This document shows, in pieces, positions 53,402-62,218 of a stretch of 64,000 nucleotides of DNA (within the stretch, counting starts at the first letter, position 1; the number at the start of each line of letters is the position of its first letter). The notes beneath the pieces were generated by a model. That model saw only the letters and a list, made by a program, of their open reading frames with translations, ran no database searches and was not told the origin of the DNA. Where the stretch lies: assembly GCF_000498755.1 (NCBI RefSeq), contig NZ_AXUS01000014.1, positions 28,435 to 92,434 on the forward strand, written 5' to 3'. The stretch is from Clostridioides mangenotii TR (lineage in GTDB: Bacteria; Bacillota; Clostridia; Peptostreptococcales; Peptostreptococcaceae). The translations under genes and the position numbers were made by a program.

Positions 53402-54406
53402 ATGATTTCTAAAACAACAAAAGAATTTCAACGTGAAGTCTTAGACAAAATGACTTTTACAGCTCACCCGATGGAGAACTATACACTATATAAAAACGAA
53501 GATAAATCCGCCCTTGGATATTTTATTAAATATAGTAGAGAGGGCTACTATGACTTTGGAGTTGGTGATTATTCAATAGCATCAAACTTTACTCTTTCCT
53601 TTGAACATAAAGAAGAACTAATGCGTTTTGGTACTGTATATACAGGTGAAACTGCATTTAAAATCGAGAATAATCCGGTTTCTTCTTTTACTCCCTCTTC
53701 ATTTTTCGTGGTTGAAAAAGGGATAAAAGGCAAGCAAGCATGGAAGAAAGGTCAGCACTTTCACGGAGCAGAAATAACAATTTATAAAAAATACTTTGAT
53801 GAAATAATAAAACCAAACTTTTCAAATGCTATAAACTTAGATAGCTTTATAAGCAATTATACGTATCGCTATCTACCTCTTGAAATAACTTCTATCATTC
53901 AAGGACTTAGAAGTTTGGCTGAGGTTAATCTTTTAAATCCTATATATTTGGAAAGTAAGATCTTAGAATCTATAGCTTTACTTTCAAATGAAATATACTC
54001 ATCACCTGAAAATGCTTTTTCTAATCAATTAAATTATGGTGATATTAAGATAGGAAAAAATAGATATATTACTTTAACTGCATCAGATGCTAATGCAATA
54101 CAAAAAGCTTATGATATCTTAACAAAAGAAGCTTGCAACCCACCAACTATTAAAAACTTAAGTAAAATGGTATTTTTAAATGAACAAAAACTAAAAGCAG
54201 GTTTTTCAGCAAAATATCATATGTCTATTGGCGAATACACTACCTCTATTAGAATGGCAATCGCTGAAAACCTACTTTCTACAACAGATTTAAGTATAAA
54301 TGAAATAGCTAATGCAGTTGGCTATAATTATAGTGGAAACTTCGTGAAAATGTTTAAAAAGATGCACGGGAAAACTCCACTGGCTTTTAGGAAAATTAAA
54401 AGGTAA
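53402..54406 (+). CDS. AraC family regulator of the siderophore operon (YbtA/PchR-like)
   Basis: 334 residues. A long N-terminal sensor domain (about 1-225) is followed by a C-terminal HTH: PPTIKNLSKMVFLNEQKLKAGFSAKYHMSIGEYTTSIRMAIAENLLSTTDLSINEIANAVGYNYSGNFVKMFKKMHGKTPLAFRK. The organisation and the divergent siderophore uptake operon match PchR/YbtA-type activators that bind the ferric siderophore. ATG at 53402 with CGAGGAG upstream. Confidence 0.9.
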   Translation: MISKTTKEFQREVLDKMTFTAHPMENYTLYKNEDKSALGYFIKYSREGYYDFGVGDYSIASNFTLSFEHKEELMRFGTVYTGETAFKIENNPVSSFTPSSFFVVEKGIKGKQAWKKGQHFHGAEITIYKKYFDEIIKPNFSNAINLDSFISNYTYRYLPLEITSIIQGLRSLAEVNLLNPIYLESKILESIALLSNEIYSSPENAFSNQLNYGDIKIGKNRYITLTASDANAIQKAYDILTKEACNPPTIKNLSKMVFLNEQKLKAGFSAKYHMSIGEYTTSIRMAIAENLLSTTDLSINEIANAVGYNYSGNFVKMFKKMHGKTPLAFRKIKR

Positions 54407-54407
54407 G

Positions 54408-54445
54408 AAACACAACTTTTCACTTTGAATAGTTGTGTTTTTTAT
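54408..54445 (+). terminator. Terminator of the AraC gene
   Basis: AAACACAACT pairs with AGTTGTGTTTTTTAT. The stretch 54446-54733 has no gene. Confidence 0.8.
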
Positions 54446-54733
54446 AATTATAGTTTATTATCTTTTAATATTTTACTAGTAACGTTAGCTTTAAATTCAA
54501 TAATAGACAAGTCGTTTAAGAAATCAAGATTAGACTTGAAACGTATGGGCTTGTACCTATATACTTAGTGTAGATGTCTTTTTTTATAAATAATAAATAG
54601 ATTTGATAACAACTTGAAAGTATTTGAAAAATGATTAGAAAGGAGTGCCTACAATACGATTTTTGTGTTGAGATTGGCAGAGGATGTTTTGTAGATTTAC
54701 AATTTTAAATTTACGATATCTTTAAAAGACATA

Positions 54734-55468
54734 ATGAAGATTATAATTTCACCGGCTAAAAAGATGAATGTTGATACTGATGGCGTGGCTAGTAATTCTA
54801 TACCGGTTTATTTTGAGCAAGCGGGGGTATTGAGAAATTATCTGAGAGATTTGAACTTTTCTGAGCTTAAATCTTTGCTCTCATGCAATGATAAGATTGC
54901 AGAGTTAAATTTTTATAGATTCCAAAATATGGATTTGGTAGATGGCCTGACTCCTGCTCTTCTTGCATATGAAGGCATTCAATATCAATATATGGCTCCA
55001 CATGTGTTTACTGATACTCAATGGGATTATGTAGAAGAAAACCTAAGGATTTTATCAGGGTTTTATGGTATTTTAAAGCCTCTCGACGGAATTGTGCCTT
55101 ATAGACTGGAAATGTAAGCTAAATTAAAAAGCGACTTCTGTAAGAATTTATACAATTTTTGGGGTGACAAACTATATAAAGATTTAGTACATAATGATGA
55201 TTTTATTCTCAACTTAGCATCAAAAGAATACAGTAAGACAATAGAACCTTACTTAGATGAAAAGGTTACGTTAATTTCCTGTACATTTGGCACTATGGTA
55301 AATGATAAAATCAAAGTAAAGGCTACAGAAGCCAAAATGGCTCGTGGAGAAATGGTTCGCTATCTGGCTGAAAACAATATAACTGAAATCAATAAAATCA
55401 AAGGATTCCAAAGTTTAAATTTTCAATATAGCGAGGAATTTTCAACAGATTCAGAGCTTGTATTTTAA
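54734..55468 (+). pseudogene. yaaA: Peroxide stress protein YaaA, nonsense codon at mid-length
   Basis: A single frame of 244 codons with the complete YaaA/DUF328 pattern: MKIIISPAKKMNVD at the start, NFSELKSLLSCNDKIAELNF, ALLAYEGIQYQYM, GFYGILKPLDGIVPYRLEM, then TAA (55115-55117) in place of the usual Gln codon, then AKLKSDFCKNLYNFWGDKLY, VKATEAKMARGEMVRYLAENN and GFQSLNFQYSEEFS. CAA to TAA is a single C-to-T change. YaaA lowers free iron and protects DNA from peroxide. The ribosome binding site is poor. If real, the truncated 127-residue product lacks the C-terminal half. Confidence 0.9.
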
Positions 55469-55539
55469 AATATGTGGAGAAATAGATAATTATAAATTTC
55501 AGGTAAATAATATTAATGTTTTTAATATTATTTACTAAT

Positions 55540-55574
55540 AAAAAGCGATAGCCTAAACAGCTATCGCATTTTTA
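55540..55574 (+). terminator. Terminator after yaaA
   Basis: AAAAAGCGATAGC-CTAAACA-GCTATCGCATTTTT. Confidence 0.88.
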
Positions 55575-55677
55575 AAACCCACTAAAATGGTTTCTTTATT
55601 ATTTAGGAGGATTTCCTTGCTAAATGTTAAAGTACTTTATAACTTATAAGAACTATAAAGGGGGTAGATTTAGTGTT

Positions 55678-56547
55678 ATGAAAATAAAAGCTTTTACATT
55701 AAACTCATTTGCAAAATCCATTGAGGGAGGAAATCCTGCCGCAGTCGTGTTTAATGCTGATGACCTTTCAGAAAATGTTATGAAAAAGATTGCAGGTATA
55801 ATTGGTTTTAGTGAGACTGCCTATGTAATGGAGTCAGACCTTGCGGATTTCAAGGTGAGATTTTTTACCCCTACTGAAGAAGTAGATCTTTGCGGACACG
55901 CTACAGTAGGAGTTTATTACTTATTATTGAGTCTAGGTATAATAAAGCCAGGTATATATACACAGGAAACTAAGGCAGGAATTTTAAATATAGAGATAAA
56001 GGAAGATATGTCAATCGTAATGAATCAGACTCTTCCAACCTTTTACGAAACAATTTGCAAAGAAGAAATTGCAGATTCCTTGAATATTGCTGTAGCTGAA
56101 ATAGATGAAAATTTACCAGTGCAAATAGTATCTACTGGTCTAAGAGATATCATTGTTCCTATCAAAAATATAGAAATATTAAGATCGATAAAACCAGATT
56201 TTGAAAAGGTAGCAGAAATTAGCAAAAAATATAATGCTGTTGGTTATCATATTTTTACACTAAAGTCACTTAGTGATTCAGATGCCCACTGTAGAAATTT
56301 GGCACCACTTTACGGAATACCAGAAGAGTCTGCAACTGGTACATCCAATGGAGCTCTTGCATGTTATCTTTTTAAGTATGATAAAATCAACCCTAACAAT
56401 ACTGAGTATATAGTTATTGAACAAGGTTATTCAATGGAAAAACCTTCAGAAATAATTGTTTCCTTAGCAATCCAAAATAAAGAGGTTGTTGAGGTGCTGG
56501 TAGGTGGAAAAGCATTAAATATTTCTGAAATTGAAGTTGAAATATAA
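55678..56547 (+). CDS. PhzF family isomerase/epimerase-like protein
   Basis: About 289 residues. FTLNSFAKSIEGGNPAAVVFNADDLSE, catalytic Glu in GFSETAYVMES, FFTPTEEVDLCGHATVGVYYLL, and the second-half ESATGTSNGALACYLFKYDKI are the PhzF/DapF-like signatures. Two similar diaminopimelate-epimerase-like domains. Substrate unknown; there are no phenazine genes. The ATG at 55678 matches the family start; upstream GGGGG lies rather far (~13 bases), and an in-frame ATG at 55624 is an alternative. Confidence 0.9.
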   Translation: MKIKAFTLNSFAKSIEGGNPAAVVFNADDLSENVMKKIAGIIGFSETAYVMESDLADFKVRFFTPTEEVDLCGHATVGVYYLLLSLGIIKPGIYTQETKAGILNIEIKEDMSIVMNQTLPTFYETICKEEIADSLNIAVAEIDENLPVQIVSTGLRDIIVPIKNIEILRSIKPDFEKVAEISKKYNAVGYHIFTLKSLSDSDAHCRNLAPLYGIPEESATGTSNGALACYLFKYDKINPNNTEYIVIEQGYSMEKPSEIIVSLAIQNKEVVEVLVGGKALNISEIEVEI

Positions 56548-56599
56548 ATGCCAAGGTTCTGGTTCAAAGATTAAAGGAGATTAGTCATATCTTTAAAGA

Positions 56600-56874
56600 G
56601 TAGTTGATAAAATCCTGCATATCCAAATACTTTATCTGAACTAATTAATGAACATATACTTAATAAAGATATCAAACTTAGACAGACCAAATATCTAAAT
56701 AACATAATTGAGCAGGATCATAGATTTATTAAAAAGAAAGTTCGAAGAATGTTAGGTTTTAAATCTTTAGAAACTGAAAACAGAACTATGGTAGGTATTA
56801 AAATTATGAATATGTTAAGAAAAGGACAGGTCAACTTTAAAATTACTCTGTCCTTTTTTAAGTTGAATTTATAA
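56600..56874 (+). mobile_element. IS6-family transposase relic (C-terminal fragment)
   Basis: In one frame: NPAYPNTLSELINEHILNKD then IKLRQTKYLNNIIEQDHRFI and KKKVRRMLGFKSLETENRTM, ending MNMLRKGQ. These are the last ~75 residues of the IS6/IS240/IS257 DDE transposase, with the catalytic Glu region EQDHRFIKKK. The DDE N-terminal two-thirds and both inverted repeats are missing. VDKNP is broken by a missing A near 56612-56616. A hairpin AAAGGACAG/CTGTCCTTTTTT (56820-56857) is within the end. Confidence 0.8.
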
Positions 56875-56898
56875 ATAATATTATGGGTCGTTAATAAT

Positions 56899-56935
56899 AA
56901 AAACCGTATCACTTACTTGTGATACGGTTCTCCGT
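56899..56935. repeat. Dispersed 36-base hairpin repeat, copy 1
   Basis: AAAAACCGTATCACTTACTT then GTGATACGGTTCTCCGT: stem ACCGTATCAC/GTGATACGGT. The same 36 bases with two changes occur at 63319-63354. On the minus strand the stem is followed by TTTTTATTATT, so it could be a terminator. Confidence 0.75.
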
Positions 56936-56938
56936 TAC

Positions 56939-56960
56939 ACCTCCAAAGGAGGTCGTTTTT
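56939..56960 (+). terminator. Short GC-rich terminator
   Basis: ACCTCC-AAA-GGAGGT followed by CGTTTTT. The remaining 56961-57312 shows no recognisable gene. Confidence 0.6.
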
Positions 56961-57312
56961 CTATTCATGTATGTATTTACCATACTTATCCCTAAGTTTT
57001 TTAAAATCTTCATCTTTAAATAATTAATATAAAAATTATTTACACTTTTAAATCCTACCTCACTTGTTTTACCTAAACTAGTTACTATATATTTTTGAGT
57101 GTATGTTTGTTTATCATACAGATATTTACAATCATATAAAACATATTATTTTTGTATGACATCCCATTGACGATATTTTTTACAAATAATATCTCATTTT
57201 TATAATCAAATGAATCTTTAAAATTTCTAAGGCTCTAATTTTGTTTTATATTCAGTTTAACATTTTAATAATTACTCATAAAGATTTTCTATCTACTTAT
57301 TAAATATTTCCC

Positions 57313-57636
57313 TTAATAAGGATAATAAGAATATGGATACTGTAATAATGATAATGCTATTAAGGCAGCAAGTGGAAAAGATCTACGTCTAAAGCGTCTA
57401 AATCTTCTAGGATGACCAAATTGTCGTTGTAGATTATGTTGATTATCTGATGATTCTTGATCCATTACATCCTCACCAACCAAAACAATAACACGATCTG
57501 GTTCTACACTTTCAATAATCCCGTCAAATACACATCCATCTTTCATTTTAAGAATAATGTGATAACTCATTAACCTTTTACATTCATCATATAAATTCTG
57601 TACGTTTATATCATTATTATTTCTTTCTAAGTACAT
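57313..57636 (-). CDS. Small Sm-like-fold protein with basic and Tyr-rich tail (hypothetical)
   Basis: About 107 residues, not assigned to a named family. Residues ~20-55 (LMSYHIILKMKDGCVFDGII then ESVEPDRVIVLVGEDV) look like an LSm/Hfq-type strand pattern. A polar linker (MDQESSDNQHNLQRQFGHP) and a very basic block RRFRRFRRRSFP follow, then a hydrophobic/aromatic end LAALIALSLLQYPYSYYPY. Similar small clostridial proteins occur near spore or surface genes, but this is not certain. ATG at 57636, 10 bases after AGAGGAG. Stand-alone. Confidence 0.6.
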   Translation of the reverse strand: MYLERNNNDINVQNLYDECKRLMSYHIILKMKDGCVFDGIIESVEPDRVIVLVGEDVMDQESSDNQHNLQRQFGHPRRFRRFRRRSFPLAALIALSLLQYPYSYYPY

Positions 57637-57829
57637 TTTTAACCAACTCCTCTCTTTTACCATAATATTAAGTTATAGAAATAGTGTTCATCTTTTAATG
57701 TATAATTCGTTACAAAAAATTCTACAAATAATTTATATACATTTTTTTCATAATATAATTTCCTTTATATTTGTTTAAAGTTTTTATTATACTAATATAT
57801 ATTGATATGGTTAATTTTAAAAAATACTC

Positions 57830-57945
57830 TTAATTTAAGAATTCTCTTATTTCATCTCCTTGATTAACAAAAGAATGCCCTTCATCATGAATAAGATTCA
57901 TATTAGTATGTACAATCTTCACCTTTAAAACTGGCTTATAGAAAG
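57830..57945 (-). pseudogene. Alpha/beta-hydrolase-like C-terminal relic
   Basis: The minus strand reads KPVLKVKIVHTNMNLIHDEG then HSFVNQGDEIREFLN and stop, resembling the last strand and catalytic His (HDEGH) of a small alpha/beta hydrolase. Nothing upstream continues the frame. The rest of 57637-58184 shows no gene. Confidence 0.4.
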
Positions 57946-58184
57946 CAAAAATAGTGAAGAAGTCTAATTAACTCCTTCACTAATAATCTCATTTGTGTAT
58001 TCTAGTATAACTCTTTTCAATATTACATTTTTAAAAGTATTATTAATAATTATTTACAATAAAAGTTATATAAGATCGAATTTTCTTATTTTTACTTTTA
58101 GAATCACTTCAGGAATAGAAATTTTTAAACTACTAGCTTTTCAATCATAATTAACATAATAATATATCGAAATTCAAAAAAATA

Positions 58185-58721
58185 CTATTCAATAATGTAA
58201 GCACTAACAATTTCACCATAGTAAGCTGTATGGAAATCTCTGTTTGCTCCATGGAATGATCCATCTACATCTTGAGGATAACATGCCTTTAAATTTTCTT
58301 CTGTAATCTCATTCTTGTCTTGTTTTTGTTTATATATAACCTTACATTCAAGTGTTAATGGAAATTCTTTTATTCCTGGAACTGAAATACTTTTAGGTTC
58401 TTCAAGTGATAAATTTAGTTCAGTAATTTTATCAGTAGTACGACCTGATTTCGTTCCACATACACCTAATATTTTTCTATTAAATTCACCAAATGGTATA
58501 TTTACAGTAAATTCAGGATTTTTTTCAAGTTGATGTTTTGTAAAACGATTCTCTCTTACAAAAATTGTAAAAATAAGTTTCCCCCATTCAATTCCAAGGG
58601 TCCCCCATGAAATAGTCATAGGGTTAACTTTATCTTCTACCTTTGTTGTTACCAAAACACCAGTTTTAACAGCTTTCATAATTTCATTAGCATAATCAAA
58701 TACTTCTATTTCTTTCTTCAT
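58185..58721 (-). CDS. Flavin reductase family protein (FMN-binding)
   Basis: About 178 residues of the flavin reductase-like split barrel: AVKTGVLVTTKVEDKVNPMTISWGTLGIEWGKLIFTIFVRENRFT, NPEFTVNIP, CGTKSGRTTDKI, LECKVIYKQ. Related enzymes reduce flavin or bind FMN as electron carriers. ATG at 58721 with GAAGGAG 7 bases upstream. Divergent, across 460 bases, from an HxlR regulator that may control it. Confidence 0.88.
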   Translation of the reverse strand: MKKEIEVFDYANEIMKAVKTGVLVTTKVEDKVNPMTISWGTLGIEWGKLIFTIFVRENRFTKHQLEKNPEFTVNIPFGEFNRKILGVCGTKSGRTTDKITELNLSLEEPKSISVPGIKEFPLTLECKVIYKQKQDKNEITEENLKACYPQDVDGSFHGANRDFHTAYYGEIVSAYIIE

Positions 58722-58804
58722 AATATTATTCTCCTTCAAATTTTATTATACTATTTCATTTTTATGCTTTATAATCTTTATCTTTGCACTCATTTATTAA
58801 GACC

Positions 58805-59085
58805 GATTCTCTAAATGACATAGTCCAAAATATTCTATGTTAGTATCATTTAAAATTGCATTCATTGCATTCCGCTTCTTCAAGCAGTCTAAAAACATTT
58901 ATACATCCTTCACTAGTTTATCCATATATCTCAAAAACCTCAGAATTAATTTTATTAATACAGAATAATCTTTCCCATCTATCTTTCTAATTTCATGATA
59001 TATTTAAATAATATTGTACCAACTCCATATTTAGCAAACTCTTCATATATCTTAGATTTTAATCTGTCATATACATTCACTCTCA
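58805..59085 (-). pseudogene. Decayed ORF, unidentified
   Basis: Minus-strand frames read MNVYDRLKSKIYEEFAKYGV then GTILFKYIMKLER, then INSEVFEIYG, a stop, SEGCINVFRLLEEAECNECN and NDTNIEYFGLCHLENR, in shifting frames with stops. Protein-like but not recognised. Confidence 0.4.
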
Positions 59086-59180
59086 ATCTTGTACTTTGTA
59101 TATGCTTATTATATAATCAATTAAGTTAATAAAAAAGTACGCACTTTTTTGTTAACTAGTAACCAAAAGGAGAGTATTAT

Positions 59181-59507
59181 ATGTCAGAGGAGAATATTGT
59201 AAATATCAAACCATTTGCATATGCCATTTCATTAATTGAAGGAAAATGGAAAATGCATATACTATTCTGGTTATGGAAAAAAGATACTATGCGTTATGGT
59301 GAATTAAGAAAAGCTTTAGAGTCTGTTTCACACAAAATGTTAAGCAATCAGTTGAAAGAGTTAGAATCAGATGGATTAATTACACGTACTGAATATCCTC
59401 AAGTTCCACCAAAGGTAGAATACAGTTTAACAGAAACCGGACATTCACTTATGCCTGTCTTACAGATACTTTGTAATTGGGGACATGAACATTTTGAAGA
59501 ATACTAA
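59181..59507 (+). CDS. HxlR family transcriptional regulator
   Basis: 108 residues, the complete HxlR winged helix: PFAYAISLIEGKWKMHILFWLWKKDTMRYGELRKALESVSHKMLSNQLKELESDGLITRTEYPQVPPKVEYSLTETGHSLMPVLQ. No Cys in the N-terminal position used for aldehyde or disulfide sensing; one Cys near the end (LQILCNWG). Such regulators often control NADH-azoreductases, quinone reductases or flavin enzymes. A broken azoreductase gene lies 600 bases downstream and a flavin reductase lies divergently. Confidence 0.92.
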   Translation: MSEENIVNIKPFAYAISLIEGKWKMHILFWLWKKDTMRYGELRKALESVSHKMLSNQLKELESDGLITRTEYPQVPPKVEYSLTETGHSLMPVLQILCNWGHEHFEEY

Positions 59508-59550
59508 AAAGCCCGTTAAAGCAAACTAATTCCTTGCTCTAACCGGCTTT
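59506..59550 (+). terminator. Terminator after the HxlR gene
   Basis: AAAAAGCCCGTTAAAGCAA pairs imperfectly with TTGCTCTAACCGGCTTT. Confidence 0.75.
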
Positions 59551-59621
59551 ACTCTCTTCCATACTATTTTAATAGTAGTTCTTTGAATCGAAATAATAGT
59601 AGTTGCTTATTCCTTCTCAAC

Positions 59622-59841
59622 TCACAATTTCTCTTCTTTAAATATTATAAGATGAAGCGATACAGCTGGGGGGAAAGATGTGCTTTATCCGTAATTTATC
59701 CCACTCGAATTCCGTTGAAATCACTCTGAAGTGTAAGTAAAATTAACGCCTGGTTTCATCTCCCATATCAGAAATTGTTTTACGACATATTTTAAATTTT
59801 AATGCTATTTCTTTTAATCTTTCCTGTCACTCTCTTTCCAT
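59622..59841 (-). pseudogene. ArsR-family regulator relic
   Basis: AGGAG before ATG at 59841; reads MERE, stop, QERLKEIALKFKICRKTISD then MGDETR, a -1 shift (GG for GGG), ALILLTLQSDFNGIRVG, stop, ITDKAHLSPPAVSLHL. These are the N-terminal two-thirds of an ArsR winged helix with the recognition helix HLSxPAVSxHL. Two nonsense codons and one frameshift make it clearly dead. The C-terminal helix is missing. Confidence 0.72.
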
Positions 59842-60115
59842 AAACTTCTCCTGGCAATTATTAATAGCTGAGATTAGCTGCCTCTTCACTAAATGCTTTA
59901 TAATTCATCTATAAAATATCCTGACATAAAAATCAATTAAGTTGACTTTGTTAAAATTCTGTTGTAATATATGGAATATATTCCGTCAAATTGACTAATA
60001 TTGCTTTTATTATTAAGCATACAGAGTTAATTAAAAATCGAATAATGGTTGCAATAAACTGCCTATTTTAACCATTCGTATGACAACATAAGTTTAACAA
60101 ACAGGAGGAAAGAAA

Positions 60116-60220
60116 ATGGCAACAACTTTGTTTATAAAGGCAAAAAATCAACCAGCAATTAAGACCATATGTGTGAAATTATATGAAAATTTTTTAGTTA
60201 GCTATATATTTATAAAATGA
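60116..60220 (+). pseudogene. azoR: FMN-dependent NADH-azoreductase relic (5' end only)
   Basis: AGGAGG, then MATTLFIKAKNQPAIKTICV-KLYENFLVSY and a stop. This matches the AzoR N-terminus (MxxxLFIKANNRPxxxxxSVKLYxxFLxSY) and then is lost. A 34-residue remnant. HxlR regulators usually sit next to azoR, so the intact HxlR gene at 59181 may have served this gene. Confidence 0.65.
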
Positions 60221-60329
60221 AATATTTTTCTCCTTTTAATTATCAGAAAATTAATTTAAAAGAAATTATATTTTTAAATTATTCATTACAAGATTTGAGC
60301 TTTAGATTTATATTAAGGAGGAAATATTA

Positions 60330-61574
60330 ATGTTTCAATTTTCAAAAGAACTAGAAATGATGGTACTAAATTTAGATATTATTCAAAGTATTGCATTTAC
60401 TACTGCTGTGCTTTTAATAGGATCTTTTATAAAAGATAAAATTTACATATTAAATAAATACTGTATACCAGCACCAGTTGTAGGAGGATTTTCTTTTGCA
60501 ATAATCGCATTTATATTAAGGCAGACAGGAGTAATTGCTATAGTATTTGATACAACTTTACAAGATATATTAATGAAAGCCTTCTTTACAACGGTTGGAT
60601 TTACTGCAAGTCTGAAAGTTTTAAAGAAAGGTGGAGCACAAGTAATCAAGTTTTTAATTGTTGCTGTAATATTGATATTATCTCAAAATATAGTAGGAGT
60701 TTTATCTGCTAAGGCAATCGGTGTGAACCCACTATTGGGATTGATTGCAGGTTCTGTTTCTATGACAGGTGGCCATGGAGCTTCTGGTGCATTTGCGCCT
60801 CTTATGGAATCAAACGGGCTTGAAGGTGCTCTTAGTGTAGCTATGGCTTGTGCTACATTTGGATTAGTATCTGGAAGTATTATAGGTGGCCCTCTTGCAA
60901 ATAGATTAGTTCAAAAGTTTAAACTTCAGCCTGAAGAAATAGAAGTTAAAGAAGAAGTAATATCAACAAATACACATGGCGAAGTATCATATAGTGAGAT
61001 ATCTATAAAAAAACTTTCAGAAAGTAAATTGACAAGTTCAGTTATACAAATAATTATAGCTATGGGGATTGGAACTATAGGAACAAGCTTATTTTCAAAT
61101 ATAGGTATAACAATGCCGTCTTATATAAGTACTATGATAGTAGCTGCAATTATGAGAAATATTTCAGATGCAAAAGAAATATGGACAATTTCAGTCAATG
61201 AATTAGAAAGCCTAGGTTCAATATCCTTATCATTATTTTTATCAATGGCTATGTGTAGCTTAAAGTTATGGGAGCTTGTAGACCTAGCTATACCTATATT
61301 AATACTACTAACTTTACAAATATTATTAATGATACTATTTGCTTACTTTATTACATTCAGGGTTATGGGAAAAGATTACACAGCAGCAGTACTTGCAGCA
61401 GGTCATTGCGGATTTGGTCTAGGAGCTACTCCAAATGGAATATCAAATATGGAGTCTGTAACCTCTAAATATGGTCCAGCACCTAATGCATTTTTCATAT
61501 TACCACTAGTAGGAGCATTATTTATAGAATTTTTGAACTCAGCAATTATAACGACCTTTATGAATCTATTATAA
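60330..61574 (+). CDS. gltS: Sodium/glutamate symporter
   Basis: 414 residues, about twelve hydrophobic segments in two inverted halves. GltS signatures: NKYCIPAPVVGGFSFAI, GLIAGSVSMTGGHGASGAFAPLME (first pore loop) and VLAAGHCGFGLGATPNGISNMESV (second pore loop), ending GALFIEFLNSAIITTF. It imports glutamate with Na+. AAGGAGG 9 bases before the ATG at 60330. Monocistronic. Confidence 0.95.
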   Translation: MFQFSKELEMMVLNLDIIQSIAFTTAVLLIGSFIKDKIYILNKYCIPAPVVGGFSFAIIAFILRQTGVIAIVFDTTLQDILMKAFFTTVGFTASLKVLKKGGAQVIKFLIVAVILILSQNIVGVLSAKAIGVNPLLGLIAGSVSMTGGHGASGAFAPLMESNGLEGALSVAMACATFGLVSGSIIGGPLANRLVQKFKLQPEEIEVKEEVISTNTHGEVSYSEISIKKLSESKLTSSVIQIIIAMGIGTIGTSLFSNIGITMPSYISTMIVAAIMRNISDAKEIWTISVNELESLGSISLSLFLSMAMCSLKLWELVDLAIPILILLTLQILLMILFAYFITFRVMGKDYTAAVLAAGHCGFGLGATPNGISNMESVTSKYGPAPNAFFILPLVGALFIEFLNSAIITTFMNLL

Positions 61575-61671
61575 ATACAATTATTTTAAAAAAATACCGT
61601 ATACGATGTAATAGTATGTATATAGGGATAATGTATTTTAGATAGGAGTATCCTTATTCAAATATATATAA

Positions 61672-61710
61672 CAACTCACGATAGTAACTATCGTGAGTTT
61701 AATTTTTTTA
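61672..61710 (+). terminator. Terminator of gltS
   Basis: AACTCACGATAGT-A-ACTATCGTGAGTT then TAATTTTTTT; a perfect 13-bp stem. Confidence 0.85.
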
Positions 61711-61719
61711 ATGATATAT

Positions 61720-62200
61720 AATAGTATCCAATCATAATCTAACTCTTCTAAGATATTGTCTAATTCTTTCTCCATCCTTAAAATACTCACTAATTAAATT
61801 TATTTGTAACACTATGCTTTCATTTTCAAGTCACTCTTTATAGTAGATTAAATTATGATGGGTTGTTTCCAAATTATAAGATTTATATCAAACTGGAGTT
61901 AATACGTTTTGCTTGCCACACTTGATAATAAAGATAACCTAAAAGTTTTTAATATAAGTGATACACTTGGGATGTAAACATATCTATTTAGATAGACTAG
62001 TTTATGTCTTAATTAATTGGTAATATTATCACTTTTGAATATTAAACATATAATATTTCATTAGTTATTATATATTAAAATAGTACCTTTAACCTCTTGG
62101 ATGAATATTATAGTAACTATATAAATATTAGAGATGATAAATTTTATATTTTGCTCTATTACCTTTTATTGCATGCATTTAACTATTTATTTATATTAAT
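61720..62200. other. Gap with possible decayed coding sequence
   Basis: The minus strand at 61725-61845 keeps ENESIVLQINLISEYFKDGE then RIRQYLRRVRL with a stop upstream, and the plus strand at 61912-61978 reads LATLDNKDNLKVFNISDTLG. Both are protein-like but unidentified. No gene is supportable. Confidence 0.3.
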
Positions 62201-62218
62201 TAGGAGGAAGGTTATAAA

